A DNA stretch of 47,353 nt from Clostridiales bacterium (GTDB lineage Bacteria; Bacillota; Clostridia; Oscillospirales; QAMX01): contig JAAZKA010000031.1 in assembly GCA_012800055.1 (NCBI GenBank), forward strand, positions 1 to 47,353. Reading direction: 5' to 3'. The translations under genes and the position numbers were made by a program. Below, one piece after another: positions 25,017-34,367 of the stretch. The notes below the pieces were generated by a model. The model did not search any database. It was not told where the DNA came from and was given only the letters and a program-made list of their open reading frames with translations. Position 1 is the first letter of the stretch, and each line of letters starts with the position of its first letter.

Positions 25017-25045
25017 AGTATAAACCATATTTCGTCGGTTGTAAA
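25017..25045 (-). promoter_or_regulatory. Promoter of ireB
   Basis: On the minus strand TTTACA (25045-25040), 17 bases, TATACT (25022-25017), about 75 bases before the GTG start. Confidence 0.8.
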
Positions 25046-25100
25046 GGGCTTTCCGCGGGTTTTTTCTCTTTGTTACAAAATTGTAAGATAACGTGCGGAT

Positions 25101-25149
25101 AAAACCGCCCGCATGAGCCGGACTTCCTGTCCGAACCCACGCGGGCGGC
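25101..25149 (-). terminator. Terminator of the GH3 gene
   Basis: Outer stem 25105-25112 with 25141-25148 and an inner CGGAC/GTCCG stem. On the minus strand it ends in TTTTA. It lies 22 bases beyond the GH3 stop. Confidence 0.8.
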
Positions 25150-25170
25150 ATTCTGCGAACCCTACGGGGG

Positions 25171-27318
25171 TTAGTACGCTATCGGCTGCGCGCTGCCAGT
25201 CAGCGTTACCACCGCGGTCAGCACACCATCCCCGCCGCGCTCCGCACTCACCGCGTCCGGTCCTACTCCGCCGACATAAATCTGATACGCTCCCGGCTCA
25301 ATCACCGCGCTGCCATCCTGCCCGATCGTCGCAAGCTGCCGTGCCGGAATCTTCAGGTCGATCGTCTCGCTCTCACCGGCACCCAGCGCTACCCGCCGGA
25401 ATCCCGCCAGCGCGTACATCGGCCCGATTACCTTCTCGCTGCGATGTCCCACGTAGACCTCCACGACAGCCTCCCCGTCGTAGTCGCCCGCGTTCTCCAC
25501 CGTCACGCGCATCTCAATATCCTTCCCGACCGCCAGCACCGGCGACACGATTAGATTGCTGTATTCAAACCGCGTATATGACAGCCCGAACCCGAACGGG
25601 AATTCCATCGGCGCTTCGGCATACCGATAGGTCCTTCCCTCAAGCGTATAGTCCTCAAATGCCGGCAGGTCTTTTATATCCCGCACGACGCTCACCGGCA
25701 TACGTCCCGACGGATTCGTATCGCCGAACAGCACCTCGCCGAGGATCTCGCCGCCCGCCTGCCCCGGATACCAGACCTCCAGAATCGCCGTGCAGAGGTC
25801 TTCCTCATGCGTCAGCGTCACAGGCCCGCCGTTGCCCAGGACGAGCACGATCGGCTTCCCGACCGCCGCGACCGTGCGTAAAAGCTCCTTCTGGACCTCC
25901 GGCAGCTCGATGCTCTCACGGTCGCCGCCATCGCCTTCCTCGCCCTCGAGCTTCGCCGTATTGCCCAGGCACAGCACCACCACGTCCGACTTTTTCGCTG
26001 CGAGAATTGCCTCGGGCAGCGGGTCGTACTCGTACTTCCCGTGCGGCTTCACGTAGCCGCAGCCCTGCGCGTAGATGACGTTGTCCTCACCGGCTGCGTC
26101 GAGGATGCCGCGCAGCAGCGTCGTATAGGTTTTCGGCGTGCCTTCGTAGTTCCCGAGCAGCAGCTCGCGGGAGTCCGCGTTCGGGCCGATTACCGCGAGC
26201 TTTGTCCCGATGCGCAGCGGGAGCAGGCTGTCCCGGTTCTTCAGCAGTACGAACGACCGCCGCGCAGCTTCACGCGCAAGCTCGGTGTGTTTCTCACAGC
26301 AGACAAGCGAACCGTTAAGCTTATCGAATTTTCCCTGACCCTTCGGGTCGAACATCCCAAGACGTACGCGCGCCTCGTACAGCAGCTTCACCGCGCGGTC
26401 GACGTCGCTCTCGGAGATCAAACCTGTCCGCAGCGCTTCGGGGAGGTTCTTATAAGTGTCGCCGATGTTGAGATCACAGCCCGCCGACAGTGCCATACCC
26501 GCAGACTGCACCGCGTTGGCAGTGGTTTTATGATGCGCATGGAAGTCGTTGATCGCGCCGGCATCTGAGACGAAGTAGCCGCGAAAGTCGAGCTCCGTGC
26601 GCAGCAGTTTTTTGATCAGCTTCGCACTCCCGGAGCATGGCTCGGAGTTGACGCGGTTGTACGCACCCATCACGCTCGCGACGTCGGACTCTCGGATGCA
26701 CGCGGCGAACGCGGGGAGGTAGTACTCGCGGAAGCTCTTCTCGTCGATCTTCACGTCCATCTCATGCCGCAGCGATTCGGGGCCGGAGTGGACGATGAAA
26801 TGCTTGATGCACGCATCGACTTTATGGTGGCGCGCGTCGTCTCCCTGCAGCCCGCGGATGTACGCGATGCCCATGCGGGAGGTGAGGTAGGGGTCTTCGC
26901 CGTAGGTCTCCTGACCGCGGCCCCAGCGCGGGTCGCGGAACAGGTTGATGTTCGGCGCACACTCGCTCAGACCCATGTAAAGCATCTCCGCGGCGTCGGT
27001 CTCGCCGGATTCCAGGTACGTGCGCAGGTCGTTCCACCGTCCGCGCACCTCGTCGGATACGGCGTCGGCGAGAGTCCGGACGAATTCCTCATCGAACGTC
27101 GCGGCGAGTGCGAGGGGGACGGGGAAGACCGTCGCGGTACCGTTGCGCGCCATGCCGTGCAGCGCCTCGCTCCACCAGTTGTACGCCGGGATCCCCAGAC
27201 GCCCGATCGCCGGGCTTTCATGCTGAAGCTGCGACATCTTCTCCGCCGTCGTCATCCGCGAGACCAGATCGTTTGCGCGTGCGGTGTACGGCAGCCGTGT
27301 ATCCTGATATTTTTCCAT
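25171..27318 (-). CDS. Glycoside hydrolase family 3 (beta-glucosidase/beta-xylosidase type)
   Basis: A 715-residue exo-glycosidase with no signal peptide, so it acts on imported oligosaccharides. The N-terminal barrel contains YNWWSEALHG (residues 46-55), KHFIVHSGP and the nucleophile Asp252 in GYFVSDAGAI. The following sandwich domain carries the candidate acid/base region, and the C-terminus (about 590-690) is a fibronectin-III-like domain. YNWWSEALHG is common in xylan beta-xylosidases, so xylosides or arabinosides are likely targets, though beta-glucosides cannot be excluded. GGAGG precedes the ATG. It has its own promoter and terminator. Confidence 0.93.
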   Translation of the reverse strand: MEKYQDTRLPYTARANDLVSRMTTAEKMSQLQHESPAIGRLGIPAYNWWSEALHGMARNGTATVFPVPLALAATFDEEFVRTLADAVSDEVRGRWNDLRTYLESGETDAAEMLYMGLSECAPNINLFRDPRWGRGQETYGEDPYLTSRMGIAYIRGLQGDDARHHKVDACIKHFIVHSGPESLRHEMDVKIDEKSFREYYLPAFAACIRESDVASVMGAYNRVNSEPCSGSAKLIKKLLRTELDFRGYFVSDAGAINDFHAHHKTTANAVQSAGMALSAGCDLNIGDTYKNLPEALRTGLISESDVDRAVKLLYEARVRLGMFDPKGQGKFDKLNGSLVCCEKHTELAREAARRSFVLLKNRDSLLPLRIGTKLAVIGPNADSRELLLGNYEGTPKTYTTLLRGILDAAGEDNVIYAQGCGYVKPHGKYEYDPLPEAILAAKKSDVVVLCLGNTAKLEGEEGDGGDRESIELPEVQKELLRTVAAVGKPIVLVLGNGGPVTLTHEEDLCTAILEVWYPGQAGGEILGEVLFGDTNPSGRMPVSVVRDIKDLPAFEDYTLEGRTYRYAEAPMEFPFGFGLSYTRFEYSNLIVSPVLAVGKDIEMRVTVENAGDYDGEAVVEVYVGHRSEKVIGPMYALAGFRRVALGAGESETIDLKIPARQLATIGQDGSAVIEPGAYQIYVGGVGPDAVSAERGGDGVLTAVVTLTGSAQPIAY

Positions 27319-27390
27319 CCTCTATCCTCCATGTGGCGTCTGTTTCCGCACGTGGAGATATTCCCCGCGTCCGTTTTTATTTACAGACCA

Positions 27391-27419
27391 ATCATATCAC
27401 ACACGCATCCCTCTGTCAA
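27391..27419 (-). promoter_or_regulatory. Promoter of the GH3 gene
   Basis: On the minus strand perfect TTGACA (27419-27414), 17 bases, TATGAT (27396-27391), about 73 bases before the ATG. Confidence 0.85.
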
Positions 27420-27436
27420 TAAAAAATCGCACTCTC

Positions 27437-28000
27437 TCACCCGCGCATTTCCTTTACGATTCCGCGGAACCCGTCGCGGTGGATGGTCCACACCAGTTCG
27501 GCGATGGTGCGTGCCGGTTCCTTCATGCCGCCCTTCACCCATGTCTGAATCACGCCCATCGACCCGTTCACCGCGAACGCGTACAGGTAATCCGCCGGCG
27601 TACCCGTCCACTCGCTGATGAACTGCTCGTACGCCACGTTCATCACGTTCTCCAGAAACTTCCGGTCACCGTTCTCCGAGAACAGCACCGCGCACAGATC
27701 GGCGTTTTCTGCGATACAGCCGAAGATACGCGTCAGCGTCTCGCGCATTTGGTCAGACGCGGTCGGGATGCCGCGCAGCAGCGCCTTTATCTGGTCGAAC
27801 AGCTCGTTCTCAATCTGTTCGAGCAGGTCGTAAGCGTCCCGGTAGTGGGCGTAAAACGTCGCACGGCCGACTTCCGCGCGTTCACACACCGCCCGTACCG
27901 TGATTTTCTCGATCGGCTGCTCACGCATCAGATCCAGAAGCGCCGTACGCAAAACCTGCCTCGTATACCGCACCCGGCGGTCAGGCCTTTTCATTGACAT
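27437..28000 (-). CDS. TetR-family transcriptional regulator
   Basis: A 187-residue repressor-type regulator. The N-terminal DNA-binding domain has the TetR helix-turn-helix ITVRAVCERAEVGRATFYAH followed by FYAHYRDAYDLLEQIE, and the rest is a helical ligand-binding and dimer domain. GAAGGA precedes the ATG. It is divergent from the MMPL exporter gene, with 168 bases between the starts. By analogy with many TetR-exporter pairs it probably represses that transporter and itself until an unknown ligand binds. Confidence 0.9.
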   Translation of the reverse strand: MSMKRPDRRVRYTRQVLRTALLDLMREQPIEKITVRAVCERAEVGRATFYAHYRDAYDLLEQIENELFDQIKALLRGIPTASDQMRETLTRIFGCIAENADLCAVLFSENGDRKFLENVMNVAYEQFISEWTGTPADYLYAFAVNGSMGVIQTWVKGGMKEPARTIAELVWTIHRDGFRGIVKEMRG

Positions 28001-28093
28001 AACGCAATTCCTTCCCGTTCATAAAAGTTTTACAGCCGTTTCCGTACATCCCAAGAGCAGGATGTACGTTTCGGAACATTCTTTCCTGGACTG

Positions 28094-28113
28094 TGTGTTG
28101 TATTTCGAACACA
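28094..28113. promoter_or_regulatory. Candidate TetR operator over the exporter promoter
   Basis: A perfect inverted repeat TGTGTT-N8-AACACA overlaps the -35 hexamer of the exporter promoter. A related sequence containing TTTCGGAACA lies about 45 bases upstream, towards the regulator gene. Binding is inferred from position and symmetry only. Confidence 0.4.
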
Positions 28114-28126
28114 ATGTCATTATAAT
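28098..28126 (+). promoter_or_regulatory. Promoter of the MMPL exporter operon
   Basis: TTGTAT (28098-28103), 17 bases, perfect TATAAT (28121-28126), 43 bases before the ATG. Confidence 0.75.
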
Positions 28127-28168
28127 ATACACAGTTGTTTTTGTCAAGCTGACGAAAGGAGACGCGTT

Positions 28169-30226
28169 ATGGAAAAACTTGCGCGGTTGATATTACGCCG
28201 CCGTACCGCCGTAATCGTGACATTTCTGGCGCTCGCGGCCGTCGCGGCAGTACTGTGGACGGGGGTGACGGTCAACGACTCGATGGCCGACTACCTGCCG
28301 GAGGATGCCCCGTCGACCGTCGCGCTTCGGACGATGGAGGAAGAGTTCACGCAGAGCGTTCCGAATGCCCGCGTGATGGTGCCGGGCGTGACGGTGCGGG
28401 AAGCGCTCACGATCAAGGAGAAGCTTGCAGCGATCGACGGCGTCACGCAGACGCTGTGGCTCGACGACGTGCTCGACCCGCTGACGCCGGTCGAGGTCGC
28501 CGACCAGGACATTGTTGAAACCTATTATAAGGACGGTACGGCGCTCATCTCCGTGACCATCGAAAACGGACGCGAGATCGAGACAATCGCCGAGATACGC
28601 ACGCTCATCACAGACGCGGGTGCGATCGAAGGTGACGCCGTGCACTCAGCCGTCACGCGTAAAATGGCCGGGTCGGAGGCACTCAAGGCAGCGCTGTTCC
28701 TCATCCCGTTGATTCTCGTGCTGCTGCTGTTCACCACGCGCTCCTGGCTCGAGCCACTGCTGTTTCTTGTGTCGATCGGCGTATCGGTGCTCATCAGCAT
28801 GGGGATGAATTTCTTCTTCGGCGATATCTCGTTCATGACATCGTCGGTTGCGCCGGTGCTGCAGCTTGCGGTATCGCTCGACTACGCAATCTTCCTGCTG
28901 ACGGCGTACCGCGAAGCCCGCGAGACCGAGTCCGACCCGATGCGCGCGATGCTTACCGCGATGAAACGCAGTTTCACGTCGGTGTCGGCAAGCGCGCTGA
29001 CAACAATCTTCGGCTTCCTTGCGCTGGTATGCATGCGCTTCCGCATCGGTGCCGACCTGGGGTTGAACCTCGCGAAGGGCGTCGTGCTCAGCCTGATCTC
29101 CGTGATGGTCTTCCTCCCGGCGCTGACCCTCGCCTGCACGAAGCTCCTGGATCGTACCGTGCATAAATCCCTCCTGCCGTCGTTTGACAAGCCGGCGCGG
29201 GTAATTACGAAGCTGCGCATCCCGGCGCTGATTCTGGTACTGATTTTCGTCGTACCGTCGTATCTCGCACAGTCGAGAAACCTCTTTACCTACGGCATGG
29301 GCGAGCTGGAGTACACGACGCGGGAAGCTGCCGATGAGCGCGCCGTCCGTGAGACCTTCGGGCGCTCGATCGCGACGGTCGTGCTGGTACCGAAGGGCGA
29401 TCCGGCACGCGAAGCGCTCCTTTCCGAAGCGCTCACGGATATCCCGCATGTCACCGGCGTCGTGTCCTACGCGTCGACGGTCGGTGCACAGATTCCCACG
29501 GAGTATCTCGACGCCGATACGCTCTCGCAGTTGTACTCCGACAACTACGCCCGCCTGATCGTCTACGCCGATACCGAAAAGGAAGGCGATGACGCGTTCG
29601 CGGTGGTCGAGGGTGTGCGCGGCGCGGCTTCGATGTATTACGACGGCGCACTCACCCTCGGCGAGAGCGTCAGCCTGTACGACATGCGCGACAGCATCAC
29701 CTCAGATGCGACGCTGGTCAACTGGCTCGCCATCGCCGCGATTGCGCTGGTGCTGCTGCTGACCTTCCGCTCCATCTCACTGCCGGTCATCCTGGTGCTG
29801 ACGATCGAAACGTCGATCTGGATCAACCTCGCCGTGCCGTACTTCAAGGGGACGGTGCTGTGCTACACCGGCTTCCTCATTATCAACACCGTCCAGCTCG
29901 GCGCGACGGTCGACTATGCCATCCTGTTTACCGACCTTTACCGCGAGTACCGCCAGACACTCCCGCCGCTCAAGGCTGTGACGCGTGCGGCTTCTTCTGC
30001 AATGCCGTCCATCCTCACCTCCGCGAGCATCCTCGCGGGAGCCGGGTTCATCCTGCAGTTTGTCTCCACCAACGATATCGTCAGCCAGCTCGGGGGGCTG
30101 CTCGGACGCGGGACGGCGTTGTCCGCCGCGATGGTCTGCCTGTTCCTGCCCGCCGCGCTTACCTTCCTCGATCCGGTCATCCGCCATACCACCCTCGGCT
30201 TTCTCAAAAAGGAGGACGTGAAATGA
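28169..30226 (+). CDS. MMPL-family RND exporter
   Basis: A 685-residue membrane transporter with the internal twofold layout of MMPL proteins. There is one membrane helix near residues 13-32, an extracellular domain (about 35-165), a helical bundle (170-340), a second helix and domain (345-510) and a final helical bundle. The VAPVLQLAVSLDYAIFLLTAYREAR segment and its later counterpart (VQLGATVDYAILFTDLYREYR) match the proton-relay helices of RND pumps. It probably exports a lipid or amphipathic compound. GAAAGGAG precedes the ATG. The next gene overlaps by four bases (ATGA). Confidence 0.93.
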   Translation: MEKLARLILRRRTAVIVTFLALAAVAAVLWTGVTVNDSMADYLPEDAPSTVALRTMEEEFTQSVPNARVMVPGVTVREALTIKEKLAAIDGVTQTLWLDDVLDPLTPVEVADQDIVETYYKDGTALISVTIENGREIETIAEIRTLITDAGAIEGDAVHSAVTRKMAGSEALKAALFLIPLILVLLLFTTRSWLEPLLFLVSIGVSVLISMGMNFFFGDISFMTSSVAPVLQLAVSLDYAIFLLTAYREARETESDPMRAMLTAMKRSFTSVSASALTTIFGFLALVCMRFRIGADLGLNLAKGVVLSLISVMVFLPALTLACTKLLDRTVHKSLLPSFDKPARVITKLRIPALILVLIFVVPSYLAQSRNLFTYGMGELEYTTREAADERAVRETFGRSIATVVLVPKGDPAREALLSEALTDIPHVTGVVSYASTVGAQIPTEYLDADTLSQLYSDNYARLIVYADTEKEGDDAFAVVEGVRGAASMYYDGALTLGESVSLYDMRDSITSDATLVNWLAIAAIALVLLLTFRSISLPVILVLTIETSIWINLAVPYFKGTVLCYTGFLIINTVQLGATVDYAILFTDLYREYRQTLPPLKAVTRAASSAMPSILTSASILAGAGFILQFVSTNDIVSQLGGLLGRGTALSAAMVCLFLPAALTFLDPVIRHTTLGFLKKEDVK

Positions 30227-32007
30227 AACCTTTAAGAAAAATACTCCCCATACTCCTCGCGTTCTGCCTGCTGTTCGTACCATCCTTCGCCGCGTCCGCG
30301 TCTGAGGTATCCACCGGTGACGCGGAGATCGCATCGCGTGAGGAGGTTATCTACGCGAACCTTGCGGCGGACGGCACCGTGCGGCAGGTCTACGTCGTCA
30401 CCGCGCTCAACGTCTCCCGTGCGGGCACCCTCACCGACTACGGTGACTACAGCCATGCGGTCAACCTCACGTCGACCGACCTTCTCACGCGCACGGATAA
30501 CGCCGTCAGCGTTCGCGCGGACATAGGGCGGCTCTACTACCAAGGCTACCTGACGCAATCTACGCTGCCGTGGGATATCCGTATGGTCTATACGCTCGAC
30601 GGCACCGACATCACGCCGGACGCGCTTGCCGGGAAATCCGGGAAGCTCAATTTGACAATAACGGTGACACCGGCGTCGGATGCCTACTGCGCCGACTACA
30701 TGATGCAGATCACCGTGACGCTCGATGCGGCGTTATGCGAAAACCTCGAGACCTCCGCGACCGTCGCGAATGCGGGCGGCAACCGGGTGCTGACGTTCAC
30801 GGTGCTGCCGGATACGAAGGGCGTGTATACGCTGACGGCGGACGTGCGGGACTTCGAGATGGACGGCGTGACGTTCGCGGCGCTGCCGATGTCGTTCTCG
30901 CTCGACGACGTCGACCTGGGCGGCATGACGGAGGACTTCGGCAAGCTGTCCGATGCGGTGACGAAAATCGCGGACGGTGCGGACGAACTTGCCGAAGGTG
31001 CGCGGGAACTGACGGACGGTGCGAAGGAATTCGCGGACGGCGCGTCATCCTTCGGCAACGGTGCGCAGACGCTCACGGAGAATGCCGCCGCGCTGAGCTC
31101 CGCCGCCGCACAGATCGGCGAAGGACTGACGGCTCTCGCGAACGCGTCGGACAGTCTCGAGGGACTTTCGCAGCTTTCACAGCTGTCGACGCTGCCGGAC
31201 GCGCTGAAGAAGCTGTCCGGTGCGCTGACGTCGGTCGTGGGCGGACTGCGGACGCTTTCGGAGAGTTATAAGACGGCGTATGCGGCACTCGACGCGGCGG
31301 TCACGGCACTGCCGACGGAGATGCTCGATGTGACAGCGCTCGCGCAGTCGAAGGATCCGGCGGTGCTGGCACTCGTCGGGGCGTATACGGAGCAGTACAA
31401 GGCGCTTGTAACACTCACGGAGACGTACAAACAGGTGAAGCCGGCGTTCGACGCGGTCAGCACGAATCTCCCCACCCTTGCCGACGGCGTCGCTAAAACG
31501 CAGGCGGGACTGAATACGCTGGTGACGTCGCTCTCGGGAAGTCTCGGCAGTCTTGAGGGACTGTCGGAGCTGACCGAGCTTGGCGACGGGCTGAAGACGC
31601 TCTCTGACAGCTACGGCACTTTCTGCAAAGGGCTCGCCGATTACGCCGACGGGATGAAGACCTACGCAGACAGCACGGCATCCCTCGCCGCCGCCGCCGC
31701 GAAGCTGCACGACGGTACAGCATCCCTTTCCGACGGAGCGGAAACGCTGGCAGACGGCACCCGCGAACTCGCCGACGAGACGGACGGACTGGAAGATACC
31801 GTGCGCGAAAAACTCGACGAGCAGCTCGAGGCGTATGACCACAGCGATTACATCCCGCCGTCGTTCGTCTCATCCCGCAACGAAGGTACCGCGTCGGTGC
31901 AGTTCGTGTTCAAGACCGATGCGATCCGCGTACCCGACGCGCCGGCACCGACAGTCGAGAAAGCCCCCGCGACATTCTGGACAAGGTTCCTGGATTTATT
32001 TCGGTAA
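30223..32007 (+). CDS. Secreted helical-repeat protein paired with the MMPL exporter (YhgE/Pip-like)
   Basis: A 594-residue exported protein. A signal peptide (residues 1 to about 27, ending near ASAS) is followed by a beta-rich region (30-240). Long helical segments follow with repeated xxLxDGAxxLxDG units (about 248-285 and 495-527). Such D-G-A heptads are known from YhgE/Pip-like and other MMPL-associated proteins. Unlike YhgE, no clear C-terminal membrane helices are seen, so it may be periplasm-side or wall-associated. It starts inside the exporter stop codon, so the two are translationally coupled and probably work together. The start at 30223 has GGAGG upstream. Confidence 0.78.
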   Translation: MKPLRKILPILLAFCLLFVPSFAASASEVSTGDAEIASREEVIYANLAADGTVRQVYVVTALNVSRAGTLTDYGDYSHAVNLTSTDLLTRTDNAVSVRADIGRLYYQGYLTQSTLPWDIRMVYTLDGTDITPDALAGKSGKLNLTITVTPASDAYCADYMMQITVTLDAALCENLETSATVANAGGNRVLTFTVLPDTKGVYTLTADVRDFEMDGVTFAALPMSFSLDDVDLGGMTEDFGKLSDAVTKIADGADELAEGARELTDGAKEFADGASSFGNGAQTLTENAAALSSAAAQIGEGLTALANASDSLEGLSQLSQLSTLPDALKKLSGALTSVVGGLRTLSESYKTAYAALDAAVTALPTEMLDVTALAQSKDPAVLALVGAYTEQYKALVTLTETYKQVKPAFDAVSTNLPTLADGVAKTQAGLNTLVTSLSGSLGSLEGLSELTELGDGLKTLSDSYGTFCKGLADYADGMKTYADSTASLAAAAAKLHDGTASLSDGAETLADGTRELADETDGLEDTVREKLDEQLEAYDHSDYIPPSFVSSRNEGTASVQFVFKTDAIRVPDAPAPTVEKAPATFWTRFLDLFR

Positions 32008-32039
32008 ACAAAACAAATCCCTCTCCCGATAAATAAAAC

Positions 32040-32070
32040 GAATCCCTCTCCGGTTACCGGAGAGGGATTC
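32040..32070. terminator. Terminator between converging genes
   Basis: A perfect 14-bp stem (32040-32053 with 32057-32070) with a 3-base loop. A T-rich tract follows on the minus strand, just beyond the isomerase stop. A partial copy of the first arm precedes it at about 32014-32027. Confidence 0.85.
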
Positions 32071-32078
32071 GTTGATAC

Positions 32079-32939
32079 TCACTTGCAGTACTTTCTGAGG
32101 AAGTTGACCGCGAGGGTGATATCACCGACGGGATCGCTGCCGACCTCGCGCTCGATGCACAGGTAGCCCTTAAAGCCGATCTCGTCGAGCGCCTTGCAGT
32201 AGGCGTCGAACGGGACGTCGCCGGTGCCGAGCGGGGTCTCGATGAAATACTGGACACCCTCGATGCCGGTCTCAAGCTGCGATTCGTCGAACGCGCCGTA
32301 GATGATCTCAGGCTTGGTCTTGATGAGCATACGGCCGTCTTTCGCGTGGGTGTGGACGATATACGGCGCGAGGTTCTTCACGGCGCCGGGGATGTCCTCA
32401 CCGATGACCATCGCGAGGTTTGCCGGGTCGAAGTTGACGCCCATACCGCGCGTGCTCAGGCTGTCGAGGAACGTCCGCAGAAGGGCCGACGGTTCCGGCC
32501 CGGTTTCGATGGCGAACGTGCAGCCCAGGTTCTGACCGATGCTGCCGAGTTTCTCGCACGCGTCGTGCAAGACACTGTAGCGGCGGATGGATGTGTCCTC
32601 CGGAACGACGCCGATGTGCGTGGTGACGATGTGGCAGCCGAAGTCGAGAGCCATCTCCATCACGCGCTTGGAGCGTTCGATCCGCATGGGATTCTCGGAG
32701 GGATCCATGAAGCCGTGACCGCCGAAGTCGCCGCATAAAGCGGAGAACTCAAGGCCTAAGTCCTGTGTATACTTCAGAAGCTCACGGCGGGCAGCCTTGT
32801 CCATATTCTCGGCCGCGGTCTCACCGTCGGTTGCCTGAAGCTGGATGCCGCGGCAGCCGATCTCGGCCGCCTTCGCGATGCTCTCACGCAGAGGCAGGCG
32901 GAAGTTGTTGGAGCGGACGCCGATGGAAAAATCGTACAT
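32079..32939 (-). CDS. Sugar phosphate isomerase/epimerase (xylose-isomerase-like TIM barrel)
   Basis: A 286-residue protein of the same broad family as the one at 16397 but only distantly similar. Metal-binding residues can be picked out in CTFAIETGPEP (Glu), MGVNFDPANLAM (Asp), YIVHTHAKDGR (His) and CIEREVG (Glu). These are the four usual ligand positions. It would isomerise or epimerise a sugar or keto-sugar. AGGAGG precedes the ATG. It is a single-gene unit divergent from the FAD oxidoreductase operon, with 223 bases between the starts. Confidence 0.88.
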   Translation of the reverse strand: MYDFSIGVRSNNFRLPLRESIAKAAEIGCRGIQLQATDGETAAENMDKAARRELLKYTQDLGLEFSALCGDFGGHGFMDPSENPMRIERSKRVMEMALDFGCHIVTTHIGVVPEDTSIRRYSVLHDACEKLGSIGQNLGCTFAIETGPEPSALLRTFLDSLSTRGMGVNFDPANLAMVIGEDIPGAVKNLAPYIVHTHAKDGRMLIKTKPEIIYGAFDESQLETGIEGVQYFIETPLGTGDVPFDAYCKALDEIGFKGYLCIEREVGSDPVGDITLAVNFLRKYCK

Positions 32940-32972
32940 AGCGGAGACCTCCTGAAATGATTCGTCGACGGT

Positions 32973-33001
32973 ATTGTACCATAGCGCACGCGGAAATGCA
33001 A
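32973..33001 (-). promoter_or_regulatory. Promoter of the isomerase/epimerase gene
   Basis: On the minus strand TTGCAT (33001-32996), 17 bases, TACAAT (32978-32973). Confidence 0.7.
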
Positions 33002-33052
33002 GGACGATTTCGAAGGTCTTGGGGAAAATTCCCGCTGTTTGGTAAAAAACAC

Positions 33053-33081
33053 TGGACTTTTCTTCCGGAGGGTGTTATAAT
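33053..33081 (+). promoter_or_regulatory. Promoter of the FAD oxidoreductase operon
   Basis: TGGACT (33053-33058), 17 bases, perfect TATAAT (33076-33081), about 80 bases before the first gene. Confidence 0.65.
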
Positions 33082-33162
33082 AAAATACCACTGACGAACA
33101 ACGCGTGTATAAGACATCACACGCAGCAGTTGTATCTCATCGTTTTCAGATAGAAGGAGCGT

Positions 33163-34329
33163 ATGGAAATGGACAAACCGTTTGACGTAGTGGTATGCGG
33201 CGGCGGCATCGCAGGAATCGCTGCGGCGGTTGCGGCGGTGAGAAACGGTGCGAAAACCTGCCTGCTCGAGAAGGAGTATGCGCTCGGCGGACTCGCAACG
33301 CTGGGCTTGATCGTCATCTACCTCCCGCTCGACGACGGGGACGGCACGCTGATGTCCGGCGGCATCGCGGAGGAGCTGCTGAAGCTCTCGTATAAATACG
33401 CACCTGTCAAGAGGCTTCCCGATGAGTGGAGGAATCCTGCGTCCAAGGCTGAACGCGCGGGCAAGCGCTACCAGACCGAGTACAGCCCCGGTGCGATGAT
33501 TCTCGCATGCGAGGAGCTTCTGTTAAACGAGGGCGTCACGATCTACTACGATGCGCATGTGACCGGTGTCGTAAAGGACAGCGGATTGTGCGGCGTGACA
33601 CTGTCCACCAAACGCGGTCCGCGCGATATCCTGGGACATGCGTTCGTCGACTGCACCGGCGACGCGGATATCTGCTGGATGGCCGGCGAGCGTACCGTCG
33701 ACGATCCTACCAACGTCCGCACCGGCTGGCACTATACCTACGACGGTACCGACCTCCGTCTGCGCGGGCTGAGCGACCCGCTTTACGGCGAGATTCCCGC
33801 GACGTCCCGGCGCTACTCCGGCACATTGCTCGAAGACATCTCGCAGAACGTCATCGACGGACGCCGATTCATTCTCGACAACCTCAAGAAGCTGCGCGAG
33901 ACAAACCCCGACGTATACCCGTTCCTCATCCCGTCCTACCACGGCTTGCGCATGACCCGGCGTCTCGCCGCGGATTTCGAGTTCTCCGAGGATGCCCACG
34001 AGCGCGTCTGGTTCCCCGACGCCATCGGCATGATCGGCAACTGGAAGCGTCCGCATCTGCGCTACTCCCTTCCTTATTCGGCAATCGCGGGCAAACGCAA
34101 CGACAATCTCTACGTTGCCGGACGCTGCTGCGCCGCCGAAAAGAGCGGCTGGGATCTGACGCGCGTCATCCCCACCTGCTCCGTTACCGGTCAGGCTGCC
34201 GGAACCGCCGCCGCCATCCGCGCACTCACGGGGAAACCCGTCGAGGTCGCGCCGCTGCAGGAGACGCTTGTCCGTGACGGCGTTATCCTCGACCGTTCGC
34301 TGATGGATACGGTCTACGGCGGGCAATGA
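33163..34329 (+). CDS. FAD-dependent oxidoreductase (FAD_oxidored family), first of pair
   Basis: A 388-residue flavoprotein with GGGIAG (residues 13-18), a FAD-ribose acidic residue in LLEKEYALGG, DCTGDAD (163-169) and a C-terminal VAGR (318-321) with SVTGQAAGTAAAI. It belongs to the same family as the genes at 4600 and 34368. GAAGGAG precedes the ATG by only four bases. The second ATG, two codons later, is a possible alternative start with better spacing. The substrate is unknown; family members near sugar genes may oxidise a sugar-derived hydroxyl. It is the first gene of the five-gene operon reaching 38666. Confidence 0.85.
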   Translation: MEMDKPFDVVVCGGGIAGIAAAVAAVRNGAKTCLLEKEYALGGLATLGLIVIYLPLDDGDGTLMSGGIAEELLKLSYKYAPVKRLPDEWRNPASKAERAGKRYQTEYSPGAMILACEELLLNEGVTIYYDAHVTGVVKDSGLCGVTLSTKRGPRDILGHAFVDCTGDADICWMAGERTVDDPTNVRTGWHYTYDGTDLRLRGLSDPLYGEIPATSRRYSGTLLEDISQNVIDGRRFILDNLKKLRETNPDVYPFLIPSYHGLRMTRRLAADFEFSEDAHERVWFPDAIGMIGNWKRPHLRYSLPYSAIAGKRNDNLYVAGRCCAAEKSGWDLTRVIPTCSVTGQAAGTAAAIRALTGKPVEVAPLQETLVRDGVILDRSLMDTVYGGQ

Positions 34330-34367
34330 TACACATAAGGCTTCATAAAGGCAGGGGAGACGCGGAT

